Source: Akkermansiaceae bacterium (GTDB taxonomy: Bacteria; Verrucomicrobiota; Verrucomicrobiia; Verrucomicrobiales; DEV007). From it: DNA of 64,000 bases. Both the position numbers and the translations under genes were made by a program. This document shows positions 25,279 to 32,956 of this stretch, in pieces. The first letter of the stretch is position 1; each line of letters starts with the position of its first letter. The stretch lies in NCBI GenBank assembly GCA_024233005.1, contig JACKQE010000014.1, positions 92,430 to 156,429 on the forward strand, given 5' to 3'. Below the pieces are notes generated by a model. The model ran no database searches, was not told the DNA's origin, and saw only the letters and a program-made list of their open reading frames with translations.

Positions 25279-25854
25279 TCAGTGACTGTTGGCGGCTCCG
25301 ACGACTCCCGCAATCAGCATGATGATAAAGAACAAGGCGTAGAGCCCGAGCATCACCAACAGGAAAATACCCCGTGTTTTGTAGGCGGACCCCAGCTTTT
25401 CCATGGCTTCCGTGAATCGGGCTGTGTCACCGGTGGTTTGAGCGGCTTGGGCCAGCTCGACCGATTTCAGCAAGGCCAGCGACGCCAGTAGCAAAGGGAT
25501 CCCGATGAGGAGAAGGCAATAAGGGACCGCGGCGATCAGGGTCAGGATGGCTTCAAATTTGATCCACCCTTTGTTTTTCAGGAAAGCAGCGATGGCCTGA
25601 TCCTCGCTCCCTTGCCCCAATTGGCCTGAGTAAGGGGTGGCGTAAGGATTTAAAGAAAGATCGGGGGACGCGTTCGGCGAATTTTGACCCCCGAAGAGCT
25701 CTGGTCTGACCTGCCCCAGGGGTTTCCAATCTGACATGGATTCGTTCCACACCAAAGTTGCCTGATTGAGGAGGTTTGACTGAACCATGGAGTCAGTCTG
25801 GGCGTCATCAAATGGCACCTGGTTGCGGGAGGCATCAGCATAAAACCATTGCAT
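25279..25854 (-). CDS. GYF_2 / DUF5362-like membrane protein
   Basis: 191 residues. The N-terminus MQWFYADASRNQVPFDDAQ with WNESMSDWKPL is the GYF_2 motif. A low-complexity linker follows, then two helices separated by a loop (FEAILTLIAAVPYCLLLIGIPLL; IFLLVMLGLYALFFIIMLIAG), as in DUF5362/CD225-like proteins. Likely inner membrane with a cytoplasmic peptide-binding domain. Function unknown. Divergent from the ECF sigma gene, upstream of DUF1460. Confidence 0.8.
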   Translation of the reverse strand: MQWFYADASRNQVPFDDAQTDSMVQSNLLNQATLVWNESMSDWKPLGQVRPELFGGQNSPNASPDLSLNPYATPYSGQLGQGSEDQAIAAFLKNKGWIKFEAILTLIAAVPYCLLLIGIPLLLASLALLKSVELAQAAQTTGDTARFTEAMEKLGSAYKTRGIFLLVMLGLYALFFIIMLIAGVVGAANSH

Positions 25855-26072
25855 CGTGGGAGTTGTGTGGGTTGGTTGGTGGAAATCCGACGTTCCGGAG
25901 ATCTCTCCGGCCAGTCTACTGCCTTTGTTGACCGGAAATCTGAAGTGTTCTTTCCAGAATGACCAGAGAAAAATGTCACATAAAGGGGAATCTTAGGCAA
26001 TCAAAATGGGAAGAAAGTAAATTCCCTCCCAGCGTCCTCTGTAACAGATTGGATTCTTCAAATCATCCTCCA

Positions 26073-26666
26073 ATGTCCGCCGCCCACAAAGCGCCCGAAT
26101 TTTCGATAGTTGTCGAAGCCTCCATGGATGAACCGCTCGATCCCACCGACCCGGTGCAGTTTTCCCAGTTGGTGAGGCTGCACCATCGCGAGTTGCTGGT
26201 TTATGCAAGGGCTTTGTGTCGGGACGAGCATACTGCCCGGGACATCGTCCAAGATTCATTTGTGGTGGCCTATGACAAAGTGCGGGCTTTTGATGTGACC
26301 CGAGATTTCGGCGCCTGGATGCGGGGCATCGTCCGGAACAAATGGCGGGAATGGGTCCGGTCAAACCGCTTTGTGGAACTGCCCGATGTGGAGTTGGCCA
26401 GCATCGACCGTGACGTTGCCCATTGGCAGGAATCCCACCTCCAAGGCCGTGGACTGGTTTTCGAGGCCCTGGCCCTGTGCAAGTCGCTTTTGCCTGAGCG
26501 TCTTCGTCAAGCCATTGATGCCTTTTATTACCGCGAGGATCGGGGGGACGAAGCCGCCGAGCAACTGGGGGTGGCTCCCTCCGCTTTGCGGAAACGGTTG
26601 CAGCGGGCCCGCGAACTTTTGAGGGATTGCGTCGAACGAAAAATGGCTCCTCCGGCCAACCCATGA
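26073..26666 (+). CDS. ECF-type RNA polymerase sigma factor
   Basis: 197 residues from ATG 26073 (another ATG is at 26124). Region 2: LVRLHHRELLVYARALCRDEHTARDIVQDSFVVAYDKV with the DFGAWMRGIVRNKWREWVR core. Region 4: LPERLRQAIDAFYYREDRGDEAAEQLGVAPSALRKRLQRARELL. It should direct transcription of a small regulon. The gene 30 bp downstream encodes a membrane protein that is the obvious candidate anti-sigma partner. GTAACA precedes the start region, but I see no repeated operator. Confidence 0.92.
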   Translation: MSAAHKAPEFSIVVEASMDEPLDPTDPVQFSQLVRLHHRELLVYARALCRDEHTARDIVQDSFVVAYDKVRAFDVTRDFGAWMRGIVRNKWREWVRSNRFVELPDVELASIDRDVAHWQESHLQGRGLVFEALALCKSLLPERLRQAIDAFYYREDRGDEAAEQLGVAPSALRKRLQRARELLRDCVERKMAPPANP

Positions 26667-26696
26667 TTTTTGAAGTTTCTCCTACCTGCCACCACC

Positions 26697-28031
26697 ATGA
26701 ACCAGTCAAAAGACGTGTCTCCCCAATCGCCCAATCGATTGCTGGAGGCATTGATTGAAGAAGATGCCCGACTTGGCAAAAGAGATGATGCCCTGCTTCT
26801 GGCAGCGATCGACTTGGCCATTCATCGGCGTCATCCTTCTTATCCAGTGGTTCTTTCCAGATGGCAAAAAAACCGGTCCTGGCTTCTGTCGGCCGCCGCT
26901 GTTCTGGTGATTTCGGCTGTTTCCATCTGGGGACTGCGGGTGGCAGTCTTTTCCCATTCCTCAGTGAGGGACTCCGGTCTGATTGTTAGCCTTCTGCCCG
27001 GCGAAGTCCTCCCACAGACTGCCGGAGGCGGGGCTTCGTTGCCTCGGTTGCCGAAGCGCACGGGGGATCCCCGATTGGCGCTGGAGCCGATCGGTCCCGA
27101 GAACATCCGCCTGCCCATTCCAAAGATGGAGTCGGGGAAATCTTCGGTGAATGCCCCTGAATGGATTGCCGGCGATCCATCGTTCGGCAAGCACCAGACA
27201 ATGGTCGAGCAGCCCGAAGTCACTTCGCTGGCGGGATCGTCGAGTCCCCTCGCTCCAGACCTTTGGCTTTCGCCCGCCCAAAAAGCGGACGCCATGTTTC
27301 CCTTGCAAGCCGAGACCGGTTCCTGGGATCGCTTGGCCAATCACCTGCTTTCTGGAGCCCCGCTGGCACCAAGCACGGTCCACGCGGATGAGTTGGTGAA
27401 TGCCATGACCTATGCGTTTCCTTCTCCGGAACCCTCGGAAGCCTTTTCGATCACCGCTGAAATCGCCTCCTGTCCTTGGGAGGAAAATCATCGATTGCTC
27501 ATGGTCGGGATTCGCGGACAGAATGACTCCTCCCATGTGCCGGGGGATCTGACGATCCGGATTCGTTTCGACGCTGGCAAAGTTGCCCGCTACCGCATGA
27601 TCGGTCAGACCGTTGCCAATTCCGATGAAATTCAGGACTTGGCTCGGAAGGGAGGGGCTGTGCGTCGGCAAATGGTGGCGCTGTATGAGTTCGCCGGGGT
27701 CGAAGCTTCCTCCTTCCAATTGCCCGACGGTGAACAGGCTGTGGCCACGGTGCTCCTGGATTACCCCTTGCCGGGAAATCCGGCTGGGAGGGCCGCTATT
27801 TCTGTGCCGGTCAATGACAATGGCATTTCCTGGACTCAATCGAGCTCCGATTTTCGGACGGCCGGATCAGCAGCCTGGCTGGCAGCCTTTGTCAGAGGCG
27901 ATCGCGAGTCGCGTGTTCCCGCGGCGCGGGAAAGACTTTCGGATTTGTCCCGGGGATTGAGCAAGTCAGCAAACCTTCCGCGGCTTGTTCAACTTGAAAA
28001 AATGGTGGCAAAAGTCATCGCTTTGCCCTAA
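26697..28031 (+). CDS. membrane protein: YfbK-like N- and C-terminal domains without the VWA domain
   Basis: 444 residues from ATG 26697 (TTG at 26670 also in frame). Residues 1-60 are cytoplasmic and helical (NRLLEALIEEDARL), with one transmembrane helix at about 62-80. A Pro/Gly-rich linker leads to DAMFPLQAETGSW and DELVNAMTYAFPSP, matching the domain that precedes VWA in YfbK-type proteins. Then FSITAEIASCPWEENHRLLMVGIRG runs directly into GDLTIRIRFDAGKVARYRMIGQ, MVALYEF and SSSDFRTAGSAAWLAAF, which match the DUF3520 C-terminal domain. The expected VWA domain and MIDAS (DxSxS) between them are absent. Probable partner of the upstream sigma factor. Confidence 0.72.
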   Translation: MNQSKDVSPQSPNRLLEALIEEDARLGKRDDALLLAAIDLAIHRRHPSYPVVLSRWQKNRSWLLSAAAVLVISAVSIWGLRVAVFSHSSVRDSGLIVSLLPGEVLPQTAGGGASLPRLPKRTGDPRLALEPIGPENIRLPIPKMESGKSSVNAPEWIAGDPSFGKHQTMVEQPEVTSLAGSSSPLAPDLWLSPAQKADAMFPLQAETGSWDRLANHLLSGAPLAPSTVHADELVNAMTYAFPSPEPSEAFSITAEIASCPWEENHRLLMVGIRGQNDSSHVPGDLTIRIRFDAGKVARYRMIGQTVANSDEIQDLARKGGAVRRQMVALYEFAGVEASSFQLPDGEQAVATVLLDYPLPGNPAGRAAISVPVNDNGISWTQSSSDFRTAGSAAWLAAFVRGDRESRVPAARERLSDLSRGLSKSANLPRLVQLEKMVAKVIALP

Positions 28032-28201
28032 AGGAAATCCGACCCCGGCCAGCGTGCCCAAGTCTCTCCTTTGGATGTAAGGGAGAGCTTCTCCTTGATT
28101 TTACCGCAGTTTCCTGCAAGCGGGATTGATGAAATGGAGTATGGTGTCCGCTCCTTGCGTCGGGTCCAAGTGGCTCCGGCGCCTTCTTCTCCAGACATAA
28201 T

Positions 28202-29812
28202 ATGCTCACTATTAAGAAACTTGCCAAATCCTACGGAGGACAGGCGCTCTTCACTGATGCCAATATCCAAGTGAATGGAGGAGATCGGGTGGCTTTGGTG
28301 GGTCAAAACGGCTCCGGCAAATCGACCATTTTCAATATCATCCTCAAGCGCGAGGAACAAGATGCTGGAACCGTGCAGCGTGATGAATGGACGACTTTGG
28401 GCTATCTTCCCCAGCAAAGTGAAGCGGTGGGCGACGAGACGGTGTTGGATGTCGCCACGGGCAGGGCAGGGGAATTGGAAGCCCTCTCGGCCCGGTTGGG
28501 TCTGCTGGAAGAAGAAGGTCGTTACGATGACCCGGAATATTTCGAAACGCAGGCCAAATACGATGTCCTGTCGGATCCGGCGTTGGAGGCCAAGGCCAAA
28601 AAGATGCTCCGAGGGCTTGGATATAAAGAGGCGGACTTTGACCGCCCGGTTCGTGAAATGAGCGGCGGTTGGATCATGCGGGCTCACTTGGCGAGATTGC
28701 TGGCCATGGAGCCCGACTTGCTCATGCTCGACGAGCCCACCAACCACCTTGATTTGCAAGCCCTCCTGTGGTTTCAGGAATACCTCAAGAACTACTCTGG
28801 TGCGATCCTTCTCATCTCCCATGATCGCGAGTTCATGGATTATTTCATCAACAAGGTATATAACATTGAGCACCAGAAGGTGACCTTTTACAAAGGCAAC
28901 TACAGTTCCTTCCTTGTCCAGCAGGAAGAGAACTTCCACCGGCAGATGGCGGCTTACAAAAACCAGCAGAAAGAAATCAAGGCGCTCCAGGATTTTGCGA
29001 ACCGCTTTCTTTCGGTGGCGTCCAAAGCTTCCCAGGCTCAAAGCAAGCTCCGGCAAATTGAGAAAATGGAGTTGATCGAGAAGCCGATGCTTCCGAAAAA
29101 GCCCTTTCGGTTTCAACTTCCCCAGCCTGTCCGTTCGGGGCAGCGCGTCATTTCCCTGGAAAATATCCACATGGCGTATGGAGATCTCACTGTCTATCAA
29201 GGGGTTGATCTCATCGTGGAGCGGGGAGAACGGACCGCGCTGGTCGGACCCAACGGATCCGGCAAATCCACGCTCCTGAAAATTCTGGCGGGAGTTCTCG
29301 AATTCCAAAAAGGCACCCGTGACTTGGGTCACAATGCCCGGATCGGCTATTTCAGCCAGCATCGTTCGGAGACTCTGGACCCGGAGAAAACGGTTCTCGA
29401 GGAAGTTTTTGCCGCCGCTCCCGAAATCAAGGAGGAGCTGGCCCGGGGAATTCTGGGAACGTTCCTGTTCCGCAAAGAAAGTGTCTTCAAGAAAACGGCG
29501 GTGCTCAGTGGAGGGGAAAAAAGCCGGCTCAACCTGGTCAAGTTCCTCGTGGATCCGCCGAATCTCCTTCTAATGGATGAACCCACGACCCACTTGGACA
29601 TTCTCAGCGTGGAATCGCTCATCCTCGCTCTCGAGAAATACGAAGGAACGCTCGTCTTCATTTCCCATGATGTTCATTTCATCCGGAAACTCTCGACGAA
29701 GGTGCTTCACATCACCAATGGCCGGATCAACTCGTATCCCGGAGGGTACGACTATTATCTGGAAAAAACCGGCGGATTGCTCAACGAGCGAGAGGCCATC
29801 ACGGCGGGCTGA
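28202..29812 (+). CDS. ABC-F family ATPase (ribosome-associated)
   Basis: 536 residues, two ABC domains in one chain and no transmembrane part. Walker A copies GQNGSGKST and GPNGSGKST, signature motifs REMSGGWIMR and AVLSGGEKSR, Walker B LLMLDEPTNHLD and LLLMDEPTTHLD, with the linker NRFLSVASKASQAQSKLRQIE. This is the ABC-F arrangement (EttA/Uup/YbiT/Vga type), acting on ribosomes. Position of the subclass is not settled. Convergent with ggt, 2 bp between stop codons. Confidence 0.93.
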   Translation: MLTIKKLAKSYGGQALFTDANIQVNGGDRVALVGQNGSGKSTIFNIILKREEQDAGTVQRDEWTTLGYLPQQSEAVGDETVLDVATGRAGELEALSARLGLLEEEGRYDDPEYFETQAKYDVLSDPALEAKAKKMLRGLGYKEADFDRPVREMSGGWIMRAHLARLLAMEPDLLMLDEPTNHLDLQALLWFQEYLKNYSGAILLISHDREFMDYFINKVYNIEHQKVTFYKGNYSSFLVQQEENFHRQMAAYKNQQKEIKALQDFANRFLSVASKASQAQSKLRQIEKMELIEKPMLPKKPFRFQLPQPVRSGQRVISLENIHMAYGDLTVYQGVDLIVERGERTALVGPNGSGKSTLLKILAGVLEFQKGTRDLGHNARIGYFSQHRSETLDPEKTVLEEVFAAAPEIKEELARGILGTFLFRKESVFKKTAVLSGGEKSRLNLVKFLVDPPNLLLMDEPTTHLDILSVESLILALEKYEGTLVFISHDVHFIRKLSTKVLHITNGRINSYPGGYDYYLEKTGGLLNEREAITAG

Positions 29813-29814
29813 AG

Positions 29815-31518
29815 TCAGCGTCCGGCCGCCAAGCCTGGGATTCTGGGGTCATGGGCCGCGGTGAATCTGCCGGTCACAGGATCAAATTGGACACCTTGGG
29901 AGACCCCCAGGTGGTCACTCATTTCGAGGGTGTGACCTTTGGCCTGCAACAGGGCGACGATGTCAGCGGGCATGGTCTTTTCGCACCGCACCACATCCGG
30001 ACGCCATTGGTGGTGTAGCCGGGGGGCGGCGAGGGCATCCTGGATGCCCATCCTTTCGTCGATGACGTGGAGGAGCGCTTGGGTGACCTGGGTGATGATG
30101 GTCGGACCCCCCGCGGCTCCGAGGCTGAGGAAGGGTTTTCCGTCCCGCAGCACCAGCGTGGGACTCATGCTGGAAAGGGGGCGTTTGCCGGGGGCCACGG
30201 CGTTTGCTTCTCCTGAAACCAAACGGAACGCATTTGGAGTTCCCGGTTGTGCGGAAAAATCATCCATTTCATTGTTCAACAAAAGACCGGTCCCCGGGAT
30301 GACCACTTTGGATCCAAACGAGGTGTTGATCGTGCTGGTCATGGCAACCCAGGTACCTTCGGCGTCAGCCGCGGACACATGAGTGGTGTGTTTTTCGAAC
30401 CAATCGGTATCCGCCAAGGGAGGTTGTCCGGGCAAGTCCACCGGGGTAGATTTGGCGGGGTCGATTTTTTCGGACAAGGAACGGATATAGGCAGGATCGA
30501 TCAGTCCCTGGGGCACGTGAACAAAATCGGGATCTCCCAACCAATGGGACCGGTCGGCAAAAGCCAATTTCATGGCTTCGACGGTCAGGTGGGCGCGCTC
30601 GGCAGGGGGGGATTGGCCCAGATCAAAGGTGTCCAGCATGGACAAGATCTGTGAGACGTGGACACCTCCGGAACTGGGGGGAGGAAATCCCACGATCTCG
30701 CAGCCCCGGTACTGCGAAAGGATGGGCTGTCTTTCCCTGGGTTCATAGGCAGCGAAATCCGACGCCGTCAGGAGCCCCCCATGGGCCTTCATCCAGCTTT
30801 CTGTCAACGCAGCGGTGCGGCCTTTGTAGAATGCGTCGCTGCCTTCCTTGGCGATTTCTCGAAGGGTCGCAGCCAAATCTGGTTGCCGAAGAAGTTCTCC
30901 CTCTTGGTAGGGGCTTGCATCGGATTTCAAAAAGACCGCTCGGGATCCCTCAAACTGCGCCAAGGTGGATGCTGTGGCGGCCAATTTGTCGGCAAATACA
31001 GCGTCGATTGGGAAACCGGCTTCCGCCAGTTGGGCGGCGGGTCCCACGATCTGGGCAAGGCTTAGTCGGCCCCATTTCTTCAAGGCCAAACTCCATGCCG
31101 CGAGAGAACCGGGGACCCCACAGGCAAGGGGGCCGGTCCGGCTCAATTCGGGGACGGCGGTGCCGTCGCGGACGAACATGTCCCGGGTCGCTCCTGCGGG
31201 AGCCGTTTCCCGGCCATCGATTGCCGAGAGTGTTCCGTCAGGAGTCCGGATCAGGAGGAAGCATCCTCCACCCAGACCCGAGTTGTGGCTGTCCACCACC
31301 GCCAGTGTGACGGCGGCGGCAATGGCGGCATCCACCGCATTACCGCCCGCTTCGAAGGCCTTGATGCCAGCCTGTGTGGCCAAAGGGTTCACCGTGGCCA
31401 AAGCCGAGCGCTTCCAGACCTCTGACGTTCCCGTTGCGGGGGCCTGCGCCTGCAGATGGGAGATCCCACTCAGGAAAAGAACCGCTCCAAAGAAGCGGAA
31501 GGCCCACGGATTCGTCAT
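29815..31518 (-). CDS. ggt: gamma-glutamyltransferase
   Basis: 567 residues. Signal peptide (FFGAVLFLSGISHLQAQ). The large-subunit start AGGNAVDAAIAAAVTL and GLGGGCFLL, followed by the catalytic N-terminal Thr of the small subunit at TTHVSAAD (Thr378) and GKRPLSSMSPTLVL, GAAGGPTI. Periplasmic enzyme that cleaves or transfers gamma-glutamyl groups, e.g. from glutathione. It has its own strong leaderless-type promoter (31525-31553). Confidence 0.96.
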   Translation of the reverse strand: MTNPWAFRFFGAVLFLSGISHLQAQAPATGTSEVWKRSALATVNPLATQAGIKAFEAGGNAVDAAIAAAVTLAVVDSHNSGLGGGCFLLIRTPDGTLSAIDGRETAPAGATRDMFVRDGTAVPELSRTGPLACGVPGSLAAWSLALKKWGRLSLAQIVGPAAQLAEAGFPIDAVFADKLAATASTLAQFEGSRAVFLKSDASPYQEGELLRQPDLAATLREIAKEGSDAFYKGRTAALTESWMKAHGGLLTASDFAAYEPRERQPILSQYRGCEIVGFPPPSSGGVHVSQILSMLDTFDLGQSPPAERAHLTVEAMKLAFADRSHWLGDPDFVHVPQGLIDPAYIRSLSEKIDPAKSTPVDLPGQPPLADTDWFEKHTTHVSAADAEGTWVAMTSTINTSFGSKVVIPGTGLLLNNEMDDFSAQPGTPNAFRLVSGEANAVAPGKRPLSSMSPTLVLRDGKPFLSLGAAGGPTIITQVTQALLHVIDERMGIQDALAAPRLHHQWRPDVVRCEKTMPADIVALLQAKGHTLEMSDHLGVSQGVQFDPVTGRFTAAHDPRIPGLAAGR

Positions 31519-31524
31519 GCTCTC

Positions 31525-31553
31525 TTTATAGCGGATCCCCAGCTGTCAGGCAA
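31525..31553 (-). promoter_or_regulatory. sigma-70-type promoter of ggt
   Basis: Minus strand: -35 TTGCCT (31553-31548), 17-bp spacer, -10 TATAAA (31530-31525). The ATG of ggt (31518) begins after a 6-nt discriminator, so transcription should start at the A of the start codon. Confidence 0.75.
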
Positions 31554-31708
31554 GATAGCTTGTCCCCGACCTGCGAGCCAGGGGAACCGGGTTGCCTCCT
31601 TGGCAAACTTGTTGGAGTTTTATTTCAAGGGAGATCGCGGATTCGTGCGAGTGAAGCTTTCTTTTTAGGGGAGTTTGCCAAAAGCCAGAGAGGATCGAGT
31701 GACGGGCC

Positions 31709-32611
31709 CTATTTCCGCCATCGCAAAAACTGAGGCACTCCGTGATCCGGGTGCCATGAATCGAGGGAGCGGAGTTCCACCCGCATGCCGTGGTGATAGA
31801 GCCGGGAGTCAACCCATCCGCTGGGCTGGGGACGTTCGAAGACATAGGCGGTGGTTGGCAGATTCACCACATAGAGCCCTTCGCGCGTTTGGGAAATGCC
31901 CCAGCGGTGGGTGTGGCCGTGGAAATAGGCCTTCACTTGACGTTGCGACGTGAGAAGGTTGAACAGGGCTCCCGAGTCTTTGAGTCCTCCACCCGGCCCC
32001 GGAGGGACTCCCTTCCCTCCAACAGGTTGCAGATGATGGTGGGCCATCACAATGGCCGGTTTGTCTTTGTGCCGATCGAGCATGGCGGCAAGCCAGATCA
32101 GTTGATCTTCTCCGATCCTGCCGGAGACCAAGCGACCCGTCTCCAGGGAATCCAAGAAGAACCAATTGGCCTCTTCCGCCGGCAGAAAGGATGTTCGTTT
32201 TCCCGGGACCAGCGACGATTCAGCTCCGGCACACCCGCAGGCCCGGCTCAAGGAATCTCGGTCATCGTGGTTGCCCAGGAGAAGATGAAGTCCGCGTCGG
32301 CTTTCGATGAGGGGATCGACCAACTCCGAGAAATTGGCATAGTCCTGCCCCTTTCCGAAGAGATGGGCACAATCTCCGTTGACGATGACACCGGCATCTC
32401 CACCATCGCGATCAACAATCTCGGCGATGACTTTTCGGGCATTGGCTGCCATGCAGACCCCATGGCGCCTTTCGCCGAGGTCACCCGCGATGTGGGTGTC
32501 TGAAAGCAACGCCCAAGAGGATCCTCCCAAGGAGGCCGCCCCTGCCCCTTCCGGCAAGGCCACCGGGGACAGCAACCCGGCAACGCCAGAAAGGAAGTTC
32601 CGACGATTCAT
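31709..32611 (-). CDS. calcineurin-like metallophosphoesterase, exported
   Basis: 300 residues from ATG 32611; an alternative ATG at 32632 adds seven residues. A twin-arginine-like leader MNRRNFLSGVAGLLSPVALP. Phosphoesterase motifs: LSDTHIAGD, VNGDCAH, LLGNHDDRD, MAHHHLQ and FHGHTHRWG. Probable two-metal phosphatase outside the cytoplasm; substrate unknown. It lies downstream of the cytochrome operon but in a separate unit, with a 345-bp gap. Confidence 0.92.
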   Translation of the reverse strand: MNRRNFLSGVAGLLSPVALPEGAGAASLGGSSWALLSDTHIAGDLGERRHGVCMAANARKVIAEIVDRDGGDAGVIVNGDCAHLFGKGQDYANFSELVDPLIESRRGLHLLLGNHDDRDSLSRACGCAGAESSLVPGKRTSFLPAEEANWFFLDSLETGRLVSGRIGEDQLIWLAAMLDRHKDKPAIVMAHHHLQPVGGKGVPPGPGGGLKDSGALFNLLTSQRQVKAYFHGHTHRWGISQTREGLYVVNLPTTAYVFERPQPSGWVDSRLYHHGMRVELRSLDSWHPDHGVPQFLRWRK

Positions 32612-32956
32612 TAAATTTAAATGTAAAGGCATCCTGAATGTTAAAATATTCAATACTGGTTCAACACTCCTGTTTGGTGGCATTCTCGTGACACGGTCAT
32701 CCACTTTCGGAGGCATGGCCCCGCCTGTTTTCAGACCCGGGAAATGCAGGTCCCGCCACCGGAGGCACCGATGGAGACGGGGACTCACCGGCAACCTTCA
32801 GCAACCCAGAACCTTGCGAGGTTTCGCCCCCGGCGATGCCCACTGAGCTTCCGGCTATCGATGCCTGTTACCTCGTGGAATCAAAGGCCAACGCTCCCTG
32901 TCATGGTAACCGAAAGTCTCCGGAACGTCAGGCCAAGGAGGCTGGGGACCAAAAGA
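32612..32956. other. intergenic gap, candidate promoter at its left end
   Basis: 345 bp between the metallophosphoesterase (minus) and the end of the cytochrome-WD40 gene (minus). The 60 bases next to the phosphoesterase are AT-rich and hold minus-strand TTGAAC (32664-32659) and TAACAT (32643-32638), with a short 15-bp spacer. TAACAT lies five bases from the ATG at 32632, which would allow a leaderless start there. The rest shows no convincing ORF, RNA or terminator. Confidence 0.5.

Noticed and set aside
25960..26072. TGTCACA near 25975 as an ECF-type promoter
   Set aside because: No matching second box at the right distance and only one occurrence.
28028..29362. 444-codon minus-strand frame
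   Set aside because: Mirror of the ABC-F gene; no recognisable motif.
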